From Aculops lycopersici (Eukaryota; Arthropoda; Arachnida; Trombidiformes; Eriophyidae), in the NCBI GenBank assembly GCA_015350385.1, contig WNKI01000002.1, positions 5,719,008 through 5,783,007 of the forward strand: a stretch of DNA of 64,000 nucleotides, in the 5' to 3' direction. Both the position numbers and the translations under genes were made by a program. Below the pieces are notes generated by a model that worked only from the letters and a program-made list of their open reading frames with translations, searched no databases and was not told the origin of the DNA. This document shows, piece by piece, positions 46,037-54,507 of this stretch (position 1 is its first letter; every line of letters starts with the position of its first letter).

Positions 46037-47186
46037 TTTGTTGCCATTCGATTATTTGTTTGATGTTTTGGTAGAATTGATGTTCTATTTTTTCATGGGT
46101 GCTTTTGTCGATTCGAGTTACTTGCTTCAGTCTCAGAGTTCTTACTGAAAGTGAGTTTCCGTTCACCGAAACTCACTCGCTGGTCACTTCCGTTATCTTG
46201 GGGGCCAACATACGCTATAACCTAATCGCCTTGCTCAGCATGCAATCATTGTATTGATGACCGCTCCAATTCCATCCAAATAATCGACGGGCTAGTTAAG
46301 TCTCACTGTGTTCTATTCTATTCTATTCTGTTCTGTTCTGTTCTATTCTGTTCTGTTGTATTGAATTGCATTGAGAATCCATATAGAGAGGGAGTGCAAA
46401 TTGTGCGTAGAACACAATTTGCCGTTCAACTGCTCAGTTTCTCCAGCACCCACAAGATAGAGAGAAAGAACGCTGGTAATTGAAGCTAACTGATGAAGAA
46501 CGATAAGCGGATTTTCTGAACAGTTTCTCCTGCAAACTCTAAATGGCTAGTCTGGTCGGTTGAGGTCAGTTGGCTCGGCGCGTGCCTCTAAGTTGGCAAC
46601 TAAAACTAGAGGGTAACGAGTGAATATGAGAAAAGTGGCCAATTGGCTTCGTGTTGCCTTCTCTTGTCCCCTACTCTCACGCTAACGATGGCAACGGAAA
46701 CACCAACTAGTTACGCTAGAAAAAGGGAACAACAACAACAACAACAACAACCATGAACTGATTAGACTAACGGATACAAACAAATGTTATAACCACTTGC
46801 TGGATGCTCGCGTATGCAGATGATGATTACGATTTTGATTACGAGGTCGCTAGGCGCCCGCTCTAGTGGCGCACTCGCCGAGTGCTCGTGCTTCGCGTTG
46901 AATTGGAGGACCGAGGATAGTGCGTTAGCGAGTGGGTAGTGCGCGCGATTGCAGCGAGATTATTTTATTGCGTTTACGATGGCGATTATTATGACCATCG
47001 TCGGCTGGTTAGTTAGGTCACGCCAACTAGTGAAACCCAGACGAAAGAGAGAGAGAGACTTAGAAGGTCACTAGTGCCACTCGATTCGCATCGAATGAAA
47101 CAACAACCACGGAGTACAGTTACAATAGTGCAAAATTTGCACTTAGAATCGGGGTAAATGTGTGTGTGTATAGACCTAAAGGGTCT
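46037..47186. other. gene-free stretch upstream of the ankyrin gene
   Basis: About 1.15 kb. Contains a pentanucleotide repeat (46310-46358), a (CAA)n run near 46731-46751 and a (GA)n run near 47045-47058. It should include the ankyrin promoter. No gene recognised. Confidence 0.55.
46310..46358. repeat. (TTCTA/TTCTG)n pentanucleotide repeat
   Basis: About ten tandem pentamers alternating TTCTA and TTCTG, visible directly. Confidence 0.9.
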
Positions 47187-48482
47187 TCAGATCCTTGACT
47201 TGTATTCGCCCAATGTAAATGGAGTGCTATTATTCCTCGGCGGCCTCATGTTTTCAGTAAAGTTGTCGCCGGTAACTTTAGCTGATACATTTGGCGAGTC
47301 ACGACAACCACCTGCTGCTCTGCTTTGCGACTTGATCTCAACGCCTCGATATTCTAGTCGCTCCCAAGATTCGTTCTGAGACGTCAATGAGGACGTTGGC
47401 GAGCCGGTTGAGGATCTGCGATTCATTGTGTCATTTTGGTCGGTCGAGTAGCGATATTTTGGCCGAGTTTGTGACAAACTATCGCCCGAAATATCCTCGT
47501 CGGAAAAATCGTAGTGGCAAGCTAGCTCACATGTCGCCTGTTGTTGTGCGCGCTCCTTACGCTGACGTCTTCTTAGTGTATCCTCATAGCATTCAACTCT
47601 CAAAATTTCGTCTTGTCCCTTCGAACCTTTAGAAACCGAATCATCATGTTGTCGCTCACGCAACTGGCCGCTGCTCACAAGAACTAATGGACTCTTGGCT
47701 CTTGGATTCTGAAGCGCAATTCTTGGCCGCCTCCTCGTGGGCGTCTCCAACAGAGCAGTTTTGTACTTTTCAACCGAAGGACTCTCGGCAACTTGGCCTA
47801 GCGTTGGTAAGTTGGAATCAGTCGATAGGCCGGAATCGGGTCGCGAGTTCGGCCGAGTTGCAGCCGAATATCGGCGCCTAAACTGAGATATCGGCACATC
47901 AAACCAATTCTTGCTCATCACTTCGGGCGACGGACTATCAGATATCCTGCCGCTCAAGTTAGTGTGAGATCTCTCTATTGTTTCCATCTCAATCGGATGA
48001 ATGTCGTCACGTTCACCAAAATCAATTCCATCCTCTATTCGTGGCACTAATGTTTGTTCATCATCTAACCAATTAACTCTCTTGATTCTATCATCACCTG
48101 AATCCTCACTTTCGTTTGAATCCTCATGATACTCGAAGGGCCAGTCACGGCGCTCGGCTCGATCCAACAGATGCTCGTCCTCATCGAGCTCGTGAGTTAA
48201 CCGCTCAAGTTGCTCTATTAAACTCTCAACTTCTGCCACTTTCTCCGGTCGCTTCACTCGATAGGCTGGCTCACTTAGGCACCGTAATCTAGCGAGCTGA
48301 TTTAATAAGCGACGCGAATTACTCTTCTGGTGTCTCACTAATGGCGGCCCGCAAGTCCCAATCCGAGAGCCGGCTGATTCGTTGCCGGCTTCACACAACG
48401 ACTTCCCATTATGCAACTGACTGTTCTTTTTGTTCAGCGTAGAGCTCGCATCTGACAAGGTAATATAGCGTAAAAACGACAT
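47187..48482 (-). CDS. unrecognised protein, charged and Ser-rich
   Basis: Single exon, 431 residues, ATG 48482 (MSFLRY), with no signal peptide or membrane helix. The first 110 residues contain a basic, helical stretch (SNSRRLLNQLARLRCLSEPA) followed by a predicted coiled coil (VAEVESLIEQLERLTHELDE). The middle is acidic, then Ser/Arg/Pro-rich and likely disordered. A more ordered-looking block near the C-terminus (SWERLEYRGVEI, then SPNVSAKVTGDNF) might be a short binding segment. I do not recognise a family. The ORF is long, starts with ATG and has amino-acid composition unlike random translation, so I take it as a real gene. It lies directly left of the GET3 fragment and the secreted-protein array. 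Confidence 0.65.
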   Translation of the reverse strand: MSFLRYITLSDASSTLNKKNSQLHNGKSLCEAGNESAGSRIGTCGPPLVRHQKSNSRRLLNQLARLRCLSEPAYRVKRPEKVAEVESLIEQLERLTHELDEDEHLLDRAERRDWPFEYHEDSNESEDSGDDRIKRVNWLDDEQTLVPRIEDGIDFGERDDIHPIEMETIERSHTNLSGRISDSPSPEVMSKNWFDVPISQFRRRYSAATRPNSRPDSGLSTDSNLPTLGQVAESPSVEKYKTALLETPTRRRPRIALQNPRAKSPLVLVSSGQLRERQHDDSVSKGSKGQDEILRVECYEDTLRRRQRKERAQQQATCELACHYDFSDEDISGDSLSQTRPKYRYSTDQNDTMNRRSSTGSPTSSLTSQNESWERLEYRGVEIKSQSRAAGGCRDSPNVSAKVTGDNFTENMRPPRNNSTPFTLGEYKSRI

Positions 48483-48785
48483 CTTATCTCAGTGTTTGAC
48501 CTATCATGTCTTGAAAACAACTAAAAATGGTCGCTGAGAAGGCGATTTTTATGCAGTAGGAGTAGGCATGCGCATAAAACGAAGGCGCGAGATTAGAAAT
48601 TTCTGGGTTAAAAATCATGCAGTATTCAGGGATATGTTACGATGTGAGCCAAATTGCACTGTTTTCCTTACTCGTTAGCCGATATTATCCAATCTAGGGT
48701 AATGATTATCCTCCTTTCTTGCATAAAATATACTCTATCAAGTTTGAAACTCGACAAATAGAGCACAATATAAATCACAAGAAAC

Positions 48786-48934
48786 ATGGCAGACGGTCCA
48801 GATCCAACAATCTAAAATCTATTAGATCAAACATCATTGAGATGGATCTTTGTTGGCGGCAAGGGTGGCGTTGGAAAGACAACATGTTCCAATAGCTTGG
48901 CGATCCAAATGACAAAGGTCAGAAAATCGGCTGA
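48786..48934 (+). pseudogene. ASNA1: truncated GET3/ASNA1 ATPase fragment with an in-frame stop
   Basis: Starts with ATG at 48786. After nine codons comes TAA (48813-48815), where relatives usually have a residue such as Gln or Ser. The same frame then continues with the hallmark N-terminus of the tail-anchored-protein targeting ATPase: SLRWIFVGGKGGVGKTTCSN, containing the P-loop, then SLAIQMTKVRKS. Similarity stops abruptly at about 48933, before the expected switch I (STDPAHN) region, and the following sequence belongs to the repeat units of the array. About 45 of roughly 340 residues remain, so it cannot make a working GET3. The functional gene should be elsewhere in the genome. Confidence 0.85.
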
Positions 48935-49119
48935 AATGAACAAGCCTTACACTTGTTTCTTTCTTGGAATCAGATCACAATCGGAGACTCAGATTCACCA
49001 TCCTGACCCCTTTTCGAGCTTCACGATACTGTCAGTTTGCAATAGTAGCTTGCTCAATTCGTGATTTAGTTGGCAAGCATCAGCCGATCCAACAGACAGC
49101 ATCCAAATTTTATCCAAAT

Positions 49120-49476
49120 TGAAACCAACCAGTTGATTGAAAGCTGAACGAGTGCAATCAACAAATAGACTGAATGATAATGATGGCACAATGATGATTA
49201 AACGGTAGTGATTTCTCTTTACTCATAAAACTCCATCCCAATCAAGATGGAGTTATAACTTTGAGCGAGTTTATGGAAGTTAGCGAGAGTGTCGAGTCAA
49301 TTATGAGCTTTGTATTCGGAACAACTTTGTGATGCCACCTGTTGTCGGCGAGCGCCCCTTTATAGTCGCGTCGCTAGGCTTTTCCTGTAGGGTTTTTGAA
49401 AGAAAAAGTGAAATTAGGCTCTAGTCTTTAAAAACTGATATATCTTATATCAACAAACACAAATTTGTTTGTGTTT
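49120..49476. other. array spacer, 3' side of SSP1
   Basis: No gene. A block around 49330-49385 (TTGTGATGCCACCTGTTG, then GTCGCGTCGCTAGGCTTTT) recurs at 60865-60912 and 58150-58215, and its end recurs at 53455-53475. It is a shared unit segment next to genes SSP1, SSP4, SSP9 and the 362-residue gene. Confidence 0.6.
49456..49475 (-). terminator. hairpin directly after the SSP1 stop codon
   Basis: AACACAAA and TTTGTGTT form an 8-bp perfect stem with a 4-base loop, starting one base after the stop. The same hairpin follows SSP4 (53514-53533), and a changed but still largely paired version follows SSP9. Labelled terminator only for lack of a better type; it is a 3' UTR hairpin of unknown role. 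Confidence 0.5.
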
Positions 49477-49896
49477 TCAATAAAGATATCTTGATACAAT
49501 CTGGTCCCCGCAGGCCACCAGGTACTCGTCCTTCTTCTTCTTGAACGCCTTCATGAGATTCTTGTGAATTCTCTCGTCGAACCAGATTCCGTACTCATCG
49601 AAGGCGACTTCAAGAGTCTCAAGATTCTCCTCCTTGCATCCGTCTTTTGGGTTGAACTTGAAAAATTCAACCAAGTCCTCGAGATTCCGCTTGAATAATC
49701 GATCGCGTTCATCTCGCGTGTTGTAGTCCTTGTACTTTTCCTCCCAAGCGGCAATTAGAGTGTGACCGTCGGTGTCGTTTGCCTTCTCCATGATCTCGTT
49801 TATCTCCTTGCATCGTTCGGAATTATTTCGGCGAGCTTCGCAAACGAAGGCGAGCGCAGCAACTAGAACTATTAGGATGGCCAATTTCATGTTCAT
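49477..49896 (-). CDS. SSP1, small secreted protein of the array
   Basis: Single coding exon, 139 residues, ATG 49896 (MNMKLAIL). Signal peptide about 1-22 (AALAFVCEA end). Mature part is charged and probably helical: ERCKEINEIME, DTDGHTLIAAWEEKYKD, a conserved LEDLVEFFKF, GCKEENLE, then VACGDQ near the end. Three mature cysteines (29, 86, 129): the last two are the family pair, Cys29 is extra and replaced by Trp in the closest relative, SSP4. About 37 of 139 residues differ from SSP4 although their upstream DNA is almost identical. Function unknown; the only safe statement is secretion. Not recognised in any family I know. Confidence 0.85.
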   Translation of the reverse strand: MNMKLAILIVLVAALAFVCEARRNNSERCKEINEIMEKANDTDGHTLIAAWEEKYKDYNTRDERDRLFKRNLEDLVEFFKFNPKDGCKEENLETLEVAFDEYGIWFDERIHKNLMKAFKKKKDEYLVACGDQIVSRYLY

Positions 49897-50007
49897 CTTG
49901 AATGAGAATCAACAGAGTTTAGTTAGATTGACTATGACTATTAGTTTGGATAGATTACCAAGTTTGGTCAAGGTAGGTCTTCTTTGTGCTTTTACTTGGA
50001 ATTAACT

Positions 50008-50028
50008 GTTATCCGATTGGACAGATCT
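50008..50028 (-). promoter_or_regulatory. conserved array box upstream of SSP1
   Basis: Minus-strand match to the family box GATCTGTCCAACCGGATAAC (here CAATCGGATAAC), about 112 bp upstream of the ATG. It contains a GATA-type core. Confidence 0.6.
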
Positions 50029-50095
50029 AGTGAAGTGAAGTAAACTAAAGAGAAGTGCGCAACAAATTGTGAAGTGGACAAAGCTAACTCCCGGG

Positions 50096-50107
50096 TTATA
50101 TTTAGTT
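50096..50107 (-). promoter_or_regulatory. TATA-like box of SSP1
   Basis: Minus strand CAACTAAATATAACC, about 205 bp upstream of the ATG. Equivalent boxes precede SSP2, SSP4, SSP5, SSP6 and (weaker) SSP9. Confidence 0.5.
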
Positions 50108-50482
50108 GCACAAAACAGAAAACATAGAAAGACAGTCGACAAACAGTCTGGTGACGACAAGATGAGTCATTCTAGAAATACTAACTCATATCCTATCGAC
50201 ATCTACTCGAATTCCGCTCAATTAAATCACACTTTTCTGCGACGAGAAGAAGGAATAACTCGAAAATAGTCGATCGATATGACACATTGTTTATTTGACT
50301 TTATTTGGAATCAATTTTGCTTTGCTCTGCTAGCATCACAACTATTTCCTCATCGTTCGTTTTCGTTCTCGATTGGAATCGAAGTCGGAATCGAATTCGA
50401 ATTCGAATTTCTCTCAACGAGAGTCCTCGACTTCCGGTTCGAGACCAATCACCACAACTACCTACTGGTATTCATTGAGTTC

Positions 50483-50914
50483 TCAAACAGTCCAATGTGC
50501 GTAGATTATTTCCCTGCAGGCTAGCTCATAATTGGCCTCTTTGTACCGGAACGCTCCAATGAGATTCTCGTGTATTCTCTGATCGCGAAAGAGGTCATGC
50601 TCGCGAACAAGATCCCTGGCATCATTCAAAACGTCGACATCCTCCTCTTTGCATCCGGCGTCGGGGTTAAATTGGAAAAATTTGACAAACTTTTGAAGAG
50701 CGTCCTTGACCAATTTATCGCTTTCATTTTCTGGGTTGGAGTTCTTGTACTGGTTCTCCCAAGCGGCAATCAGAGAGTGACCGTCGGTATCGTTTGCCTT
50801 CTCCATGATCTCGTTCAACTCGAGAAGTGGATCTGTTAACTTTTCCTTAGCCTCACAAACAAAGGCGATAGCAGCAACGAGGGCAACGACACAAATCGCG
50901 GATTTCATATTCAT
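50483..50914 (-). CDS. SSP2, small secreted protein of the array
   Basis: Single exon, 143 residues, ATG 50914 (MNMKSAICVV), signal peptide to about 22 (FVCEA). Carries the family core TDGHSLIAAWENQYKNSNP, then LQKFVKFFQFNPDAGCKEED and ELACREI. Two mature cysteines, the family pair, predicted to form one disulfide. Closest to SSP5 by position in the unit and by the shared C-terminal AHWTV end, yet the middle (residues 95-125) differs strongly. Plus-strand TTTATT at 50288 and 50299 reads as AATAAA on the transcript side and lies about 185-195 bp after the stop. Function unknown. Confidence 0.85.
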   Translation of the reverse strand: MNMKSAICVVALVAAIAFVCEAKEKLTDPLLELNEIMEKANDTDGHSLIAAWENQYKNSNPENESDKLVKDALQKFVKFFQFNPDAGCKEEDVDVLNDARDLVREHDLFRDQRIHENLIGAFRYKEANYELACREIIYAHWTV

Positions 50915-50992
50915 CTTGATTAGGAATGAATAGAGTTTAGTTGGATTGGCTAGAACTATTAGTTTGGTTAGATAATTTATTTAGTTTGGCTA

Positions 50993-51015
50993 CACGTTAT
51001 TCGGTTGGACAGATC
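50993..51015 (-). promoter_or_regulatory. conserved array box upstream of SSP2
   Basis: Minus strand GATCTGTCCAACCGAATAAC, about 80 bp upstream of the ATG. The usual GGATAAC is GAATAAC here. A TATA-like CTAAATATAGACC lies near 51081-51092. Confidence 0.55.
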
Positions 51016-51149
51016 TATTGAAATGGATTAGAGTAGAGTCAGCGACGGATTGTGGAGGTAGAACAAAGAGCCGCTGCCTGGTCTATATTTAGTTCAACAA
51101 AACGGAAAACAAAGAGACTGTCGTCATATCGTCTCGTCATCAACCCGAA

Positions 51150-51275
51150 AGCCGCGGAATTTAACTCGACAAATCTTGTGGCCAGTTAGACTTGAGAATC
51201 GAGGACTGGAAACTGCATCCTGTGCTTTCATCGATCTAACTCATCGGCGACGGGATAGCGTTGATAAACTTATTC
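51150..51275 (-). pseudogene. decayed copy of the unidentified minus-strand coding block
   Basis: Short, shifted remnant recognisable by the shared CTCGACAAATCTTGTGGCC stretch and the following degenerate sequence. See the block at 57447-57650 for the best-preserved copy. Confidence 0.5.
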
Positions 51276-51492
51276 ACATGACTTTTGATCAATCGGGATT
51301 TATCATGGTCTCAGTTTTGGCGTATCAGCTGAGAAATGGGCAATAGCTCGTGGGAATACCTCGGGTCTGGCTGCATTCGATGCAGCGGGGACAAGCGTTA
51401 AATTGGTACGCTATAAATTGGAGGCGAGCAACTGGCAGTAGGCATTACAAACTTTGATGTTTGCGAGAGTTTCCTAAAGAATTGTAGATGCA
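51276..51492 (+). pseudogene. relic 1 of the 362-residue secreted-protein gene
   Basis: Two segments of the intact gene at 58348-59436 are fused: one matching TTTGATCAATCGG-type sequence near 58859-58920, then, after a large deletion, one matching the GLAAFDAE region near 59185-59300. Contains frame disruptions and in-frame stops. Lies just left of SSP3, as the intact copy lies left of SSP8. Confidence 0.8.
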
Positions 51493-51671
51493 GCCAGGCC
51501 CAGAAATTTTGCACACATCAGATCTAAACTGCAGTTAGGGCCAGGCTGAATGCTTGACTGCGATGTTGAGTTCATCTCTTTTTGCAAGGGAAGGGAAATG
51601 ACTTGAGAAAGGCCAATAGTTTCAATGCATAGTTTTATTTTTGTCTTGCTCTACAAGCAGCACTACATTTT

Positions 51672-51697
51672 TCTCGTTCTCGTTCTCGTTCTCGCAC
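51672..51697. repeat. (TTCTCG)4 hexamer repeat in the SSP3 3' flank
   Basis: Four TTCTCG units, against two at the same place in SSP7. The repeat number varies between SSP copies. Confidence 0.85.
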
Positions 51698-51752
51698 TCA
51701 ATTCCAGGGGCCCTTGACTTCCGGTTCAAGACTCACCACCACAACTACATGT

Positions 51753-52157
51753 TTAGAATATATTCGGGCACTCTCTCCGGAAGGTGATCAACTTGAGGTT
51801 GTATGCAGAGATGAGATTGTAGCGAGAGTGAAAGTTGTCCGCGAGGTCATAGTAATCGAAAATGTCCTGCACCTTGTACAAAGCGTCGACGTCTTCCTGT
51901 TTGCATCCGCCTGTAATGTCGGATTTGAAAAATTTGACAAACTTCTCAAGAGTCTCCTTGAACAATTGATCGCGTGCAGTTACTGGGTTGGAGTCCTTGT
52001 ACTTCTTCTCCCAAGCGTCAATGAGAGAATGGCCGTCAGTTTCGTGGGCCTCCTTCATGATCTCGTTTATCTCCTCCGTTGGATCCTCACCAGCCTCGCA
52101 AACGAAGGCGAGAGCAGCAACCAGAGCAAGTACCAGGAAAGCGGATTTCATCTTCAT
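51753..52157 (-). CDS. SSP3, small secreted protein of the array (twin of SSP7)
   Basis: Single exon, 134 residues, ATG 52157 (MKMKSAFLV), signal peptide to about 22. Family core ETDGHSLIDAWEKKYKDSNP, LEKFVKFFKSD, GGCKQEDVDAL (Cys85), and a RRECPNIF end (Cys130). Identical to SSP7 except for seven residues between positions 97 and 111 (QDIF.DYYDLADNFHS region). All eight nucleotide differences in the two coding regions change amino acids; the other 350 or so coding bases and about 100 bp upstream are identical. The unit is thus a recent duplicate (offset 4995 bp) with a concentrated changed patch. A clean TTTCCAG precedes the ATG region, so a 5' UTR intron is possible. Confidence 0.88.
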   Translation of the reverse strand: MKMKSAFLVLALVAALAFVCEAGEDPTEEINEIMKEAHETDGHSLIDAWEKKYKDSNPVTARDQLFKETLEKFVKFFKSDITGGCKQEDVDALYKVQDIFDYYDLADNFHSRYNLISAYNLKLITFRRECPNIF

Positions 52158-52241
52158 ATTCGCTGGAAATGAATGGGCTTTAGTAAGATTAGCTATACTT
52201 TTAGTATGGCTAGACTATTAGCTTTGGTTCGGGTTAGTTAC

Positions 52242-52263
52242 ACGTTATCCGGTTGTACAGATC
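52242..52263 (-). promoter_or_regulatory. conserved array box upstream of SSP3
   Basis: Minus strand GATCTGTACAACCGGATAAC, about 85 bp upstream of the ATG. One base differs from the consensus. Confidence 0.6.
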
Positions 52264-52554
52264 GAGTGGGGTGAAGTCAAGTGAGCAACAGATTGTGCAA
52301 TGAGAACTAAGAGCCAACAAACCAAGACACAAGACTAAGAACATAGAGTGACTGCTGTCTAGTCGTCTGGTGACGATAATGTCAGTTATTTTTGGGATAC
52401 TGACGCATATCGTCTCGTCTCTGACTCGATTCGATCTTATTCGTTCACAACAAGAAAGAGGAAATAACTAAAAACTAGTCGATAGTTTGAAGAAAAGGTT
52501 TTGTTTCATTTTTATTTTATTTAACCTCATTTTTGTTAAGCTCTGCCAGCAAGA

Positions 52555-52633
52555 CGTCAATGTTCTCTCTCCTCTCCTCTCCTCTCCTCTTCTCGTTCTC
52601 GTTCTCGTTCTCGTTCTCGTTCTCGTTCTCGTC
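52555..52633. repeat. (CTCCT)n then (TTCTCG)n repeats in the 3' flank of the decayed SSP
   Basis: CTCCT pentamers run directly into about seven TTCTCG hexamers, the longest hexamer tract of the array. Confidence 0.9.
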
Positions 52634-52739
52634 ATCCAATCCCTTTTAACGATAGTCCTAAACTTCCGGTTCCTCACCAATCACCACAACTACCTGTTTA
52701 TATTCATTGAGTTCTCAACTAAACCTAACATGCTTGCAT

Positions 52740-52966
52740 CAATTCCTTCAGGCTATCTGCTAGTCGATCATCTGGTCTAGGACTGCCTCCCTGAGATTCT
52801 TACGGTCATCATCGTTGACCTTGTTTAAACCATCCACATTCTCCTGATTTGGACGAGTGTCGCCGAGAAATCGATCGTGTTCTGTTGCCTGTTTGCACTC
52901 TTGTCTCGATCATCGACTAGAGCAGCAACCAGAGTAACCCGAATGCATAGCGGAGTTCATGTTCAT
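52740..52966 (-). pseudogene. decayed SSP copy
   Basis: Begins with the normal ATGAACATGAA start (52966) and signal-peptide-like sequence, but small indels shift the frame within the first 15 codons. Most of the DGHSL-AWE half is deleted, and the remaining 3' half (resembling SSP8, with ATCGACTAG near the end) is out of frame. The 3' flank TTCCGGTT element and a degraded promoter box (53050-53070) are still recognisable, so this was once a complete unit. About 230 bp remain of an expected 410. Confidence 0.8.
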
Positions 52967-53194
52967 CTTGACCGGAAATGAATTGAATTTGGTTAGATTG
53001 ACTAGATCATAAGCTTCGGTTCAGATTATTCTTGTTTGGATGGAATTACACATTATCCGGTTAAGCAGAAGTGGAATATAATGACGCGAAGTGAGCAGTG
53101 GGTTGTGCAGTGAGAACAAAGAGCTAACTAACAAAGACACAAGACAAAGAACATAGAGTGACTGCTGTCTAGCAGTCTAGTGGCGATGAGGTGA

Positions 53195-53420
53195 GTTATC
53201 TCGACAAATCTTGTGGCCAAGTAGAATTGAGAATCCAAGACAAGATATTAGAGTCTTTAATTCAATTGATCAGACTCAGCAGTCTATCAACAAACTAGTT
53301 GAGTATTGATTGTAATCGTATGTTAGTTTTAAATGATAACAATGAGCTAAAATCTTCCTTTTTCTCCGAATCTTGAGCATCATTGATAGAAACAATCTAA
53401 TTTCGTCATAGATTTCTTGA
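53195..53420 (-). pseudogene. decayed copy of the unidentified minus-strand coding block
   Basis: Recognised by the CTCGACAAATCTTGTGGCC segment and the later TTTTTCTCCGAATC segment shared with 60590 and 62716. Frame destroyed. Confidence 0.5.
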
Positions 53421-53428
53421 GATGAAAG

Positions 53429-53461
53429 TAACGTAACGTCACGTCACGTCACGTCACGTCG
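53429..53461. repeat. (ACGTC)n tandem repeat
   Basis: Five or more ACGTC/ACGTA pentamers directly before the shared GTCGCTAGGCTTTTCC segment. It replaces the longer spacer seen left of SSP1 and SSP9. Confidence 0.9.
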
Positions 53462-53513
53462 CTAGGCTTTTCCAGATTTTTCTCAACAGAATGATATATA
53501 TTTTATATGAACA

Positions 53514-53533
53514 AACACAAATTTGTTTGTGTT
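53514..53533 (-). terminator. hairpin directly after the SSP4 stop codon
   Basis: Same 8-bp stem and 4-base loop as after SSP1 (AACACAAA / TTTGTGTT). Role unknown. Confidence 0.5.
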
Positions 53534-53534
53534 T

Positions 53535-53954
53535 TCAATAGAGATAACTGGATCCAATCAGGCCCTTGCAGGCTACCATGTACTCGTCCTTCTTCCTCTC
53601 GAATGCCTCCACGAGATTCTCGTGGATTCTCTCGTCGAGCCAGATTCCGTACTTATCGTAGGCGACTTCAAAAGTCTCGAGATTCTCCTCCTTGCATCCG
53701 TCTTTTGGGTTGAACTTGAAAAATTCAACAAAGTCCTCGAGATTCCGCTTGAACGATCGATCACGTTTTGTTCGCGGGTAGGAGTCCTTGTACTCGTCCT
53801 CCCAAGCGTCAATTAGAGAGTGACCGTCTGTGTCGTTTGCCTCTTCCATAATCTTGTTTATCTGCTTCCATGTATCGAAACTCCTTTGGCCAGCTTCGCA
53901 AACAAAGGCGAGCGCGGCAACTAAAACTATTAGGATGGCCAATTTCATGTTCAT
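53535..53954 (-). CDS. SSP4, small secreted protein of the array (unit twin of SSP1)
   Basis: Single exon, 139 residues, ATG 53954, signal peptide identical to SSP1. Core DTDGHSLIDAWEDEYKDS, LEDFVEFFKFNPKDGCKEEN, then MVACKGL. Two mature cysteines, the family pair; the third Cys of SSP1 is Trp here (DTWKQI). The first 20 residues after the signal peptide are almost completely different from SSP1 (GQRSFDTW against RRNNSERC), while the roughly 480 bp upstream is practically the same in both. Secreted, function unknown. Confidence 0.86.
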   Translation of the reverse strand: MNMKLAILIVLVAALAFVCEAGQRSFDTWKQINKIMEEANDTDGHSLIDAWEDEYKDSYPRTKRDRSFKRNLEDFVEFFKFNPKDGCKEENLETFEVAYDKYGIWLDERIHENLVEAFERKKDEYMVACKGLIGSSYLY

Positions 53955-54065
53955 CTTGAATGAGAATCAACAGAGTTTAGTGAGATTGACTATGACTATT
54001 AGTTTGGATAGATTACCAAGTTTGGTCAAGGTAGGTCTTCTTTGTGCTTTTACTTGGAATTAACT

Positions 54066-54086
54066 GTTATCCGATTGGACAGATCT
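54066..54086 (-). promoter_or_regulatory. conserved array box upstream of SSP4
   Basis: Same sequence as the SSP1 box (GATCTGTCCAATCGGATAAC on the minus strand), about 112 bp upstream of the ATG. The TATA-like box is at about 54154-54165. Confidence 0.6.
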
Positions 54087-54507
54087 AGTGAAGTGAAGTA
54101 AACTAAAGAGAAGTGCGCAACAAATTGTGAAGTGGACAAAGCTAACTCCCGGGTTATATTTAGTTGCACAAAACAGAAAACATAGAAAGACAGTCGACAA
54201 ACAGTCTGGTGACGACAAGATGAGTCATTCTAGAAATACTAACTCATATCCTATCGACATCTACTCGAATTCCGCTCAATTAAATCACACTTTTCTGCGA
54301 CGAGAAGAAGGAATAACTCGAAAATAGTCGATCGATATGACACATTGTTTATTTGACTTTATTTGGAATCAATTTTGCTTTGCTCTGCTAGCATCACAAC
54401 TATTTCCTCATCGTTTTCGTTCTCGAAATCGAGTTCTCTCAACGAGAGTCCTCGACTTCCGGTTCGAGACCAATCAACACAACTACCTACTGGTATTCAT
54501 TGAGTTC

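Noticed and set aside
48837..49064. 75-codon frame containing the GET3 P-loop taken as a small functional ATPase
   Set aside because: It would need a TTG start, lacks switch regions, and an in-frame TAA separates it from the natural ATG; it is a truncated relic.
50069..50269. Identical 66-codon open frames at 50069-50269 and 54127-54327
   Set aside because: They lie in the duplicated SSP promoter spacer; identity comes from the DNA duplication, and no signal peptide or coding conservation in other units supports them.
50430..50460. GGTTCGAGACC resembling a tRNA B box, repeated through the array
   Set aside because: No A box or cloverleaf at suitable distance; it is part of the conserved SSP 3'-flank element.
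51714..52172. Plus-strand 152-codon open frame antisense to SSP3 (and its twin at 56709-57167)
   Set aside because: Shadow of the minus-strand SSP coding sequence; SSP has ATG, signal peptide and family conservation.
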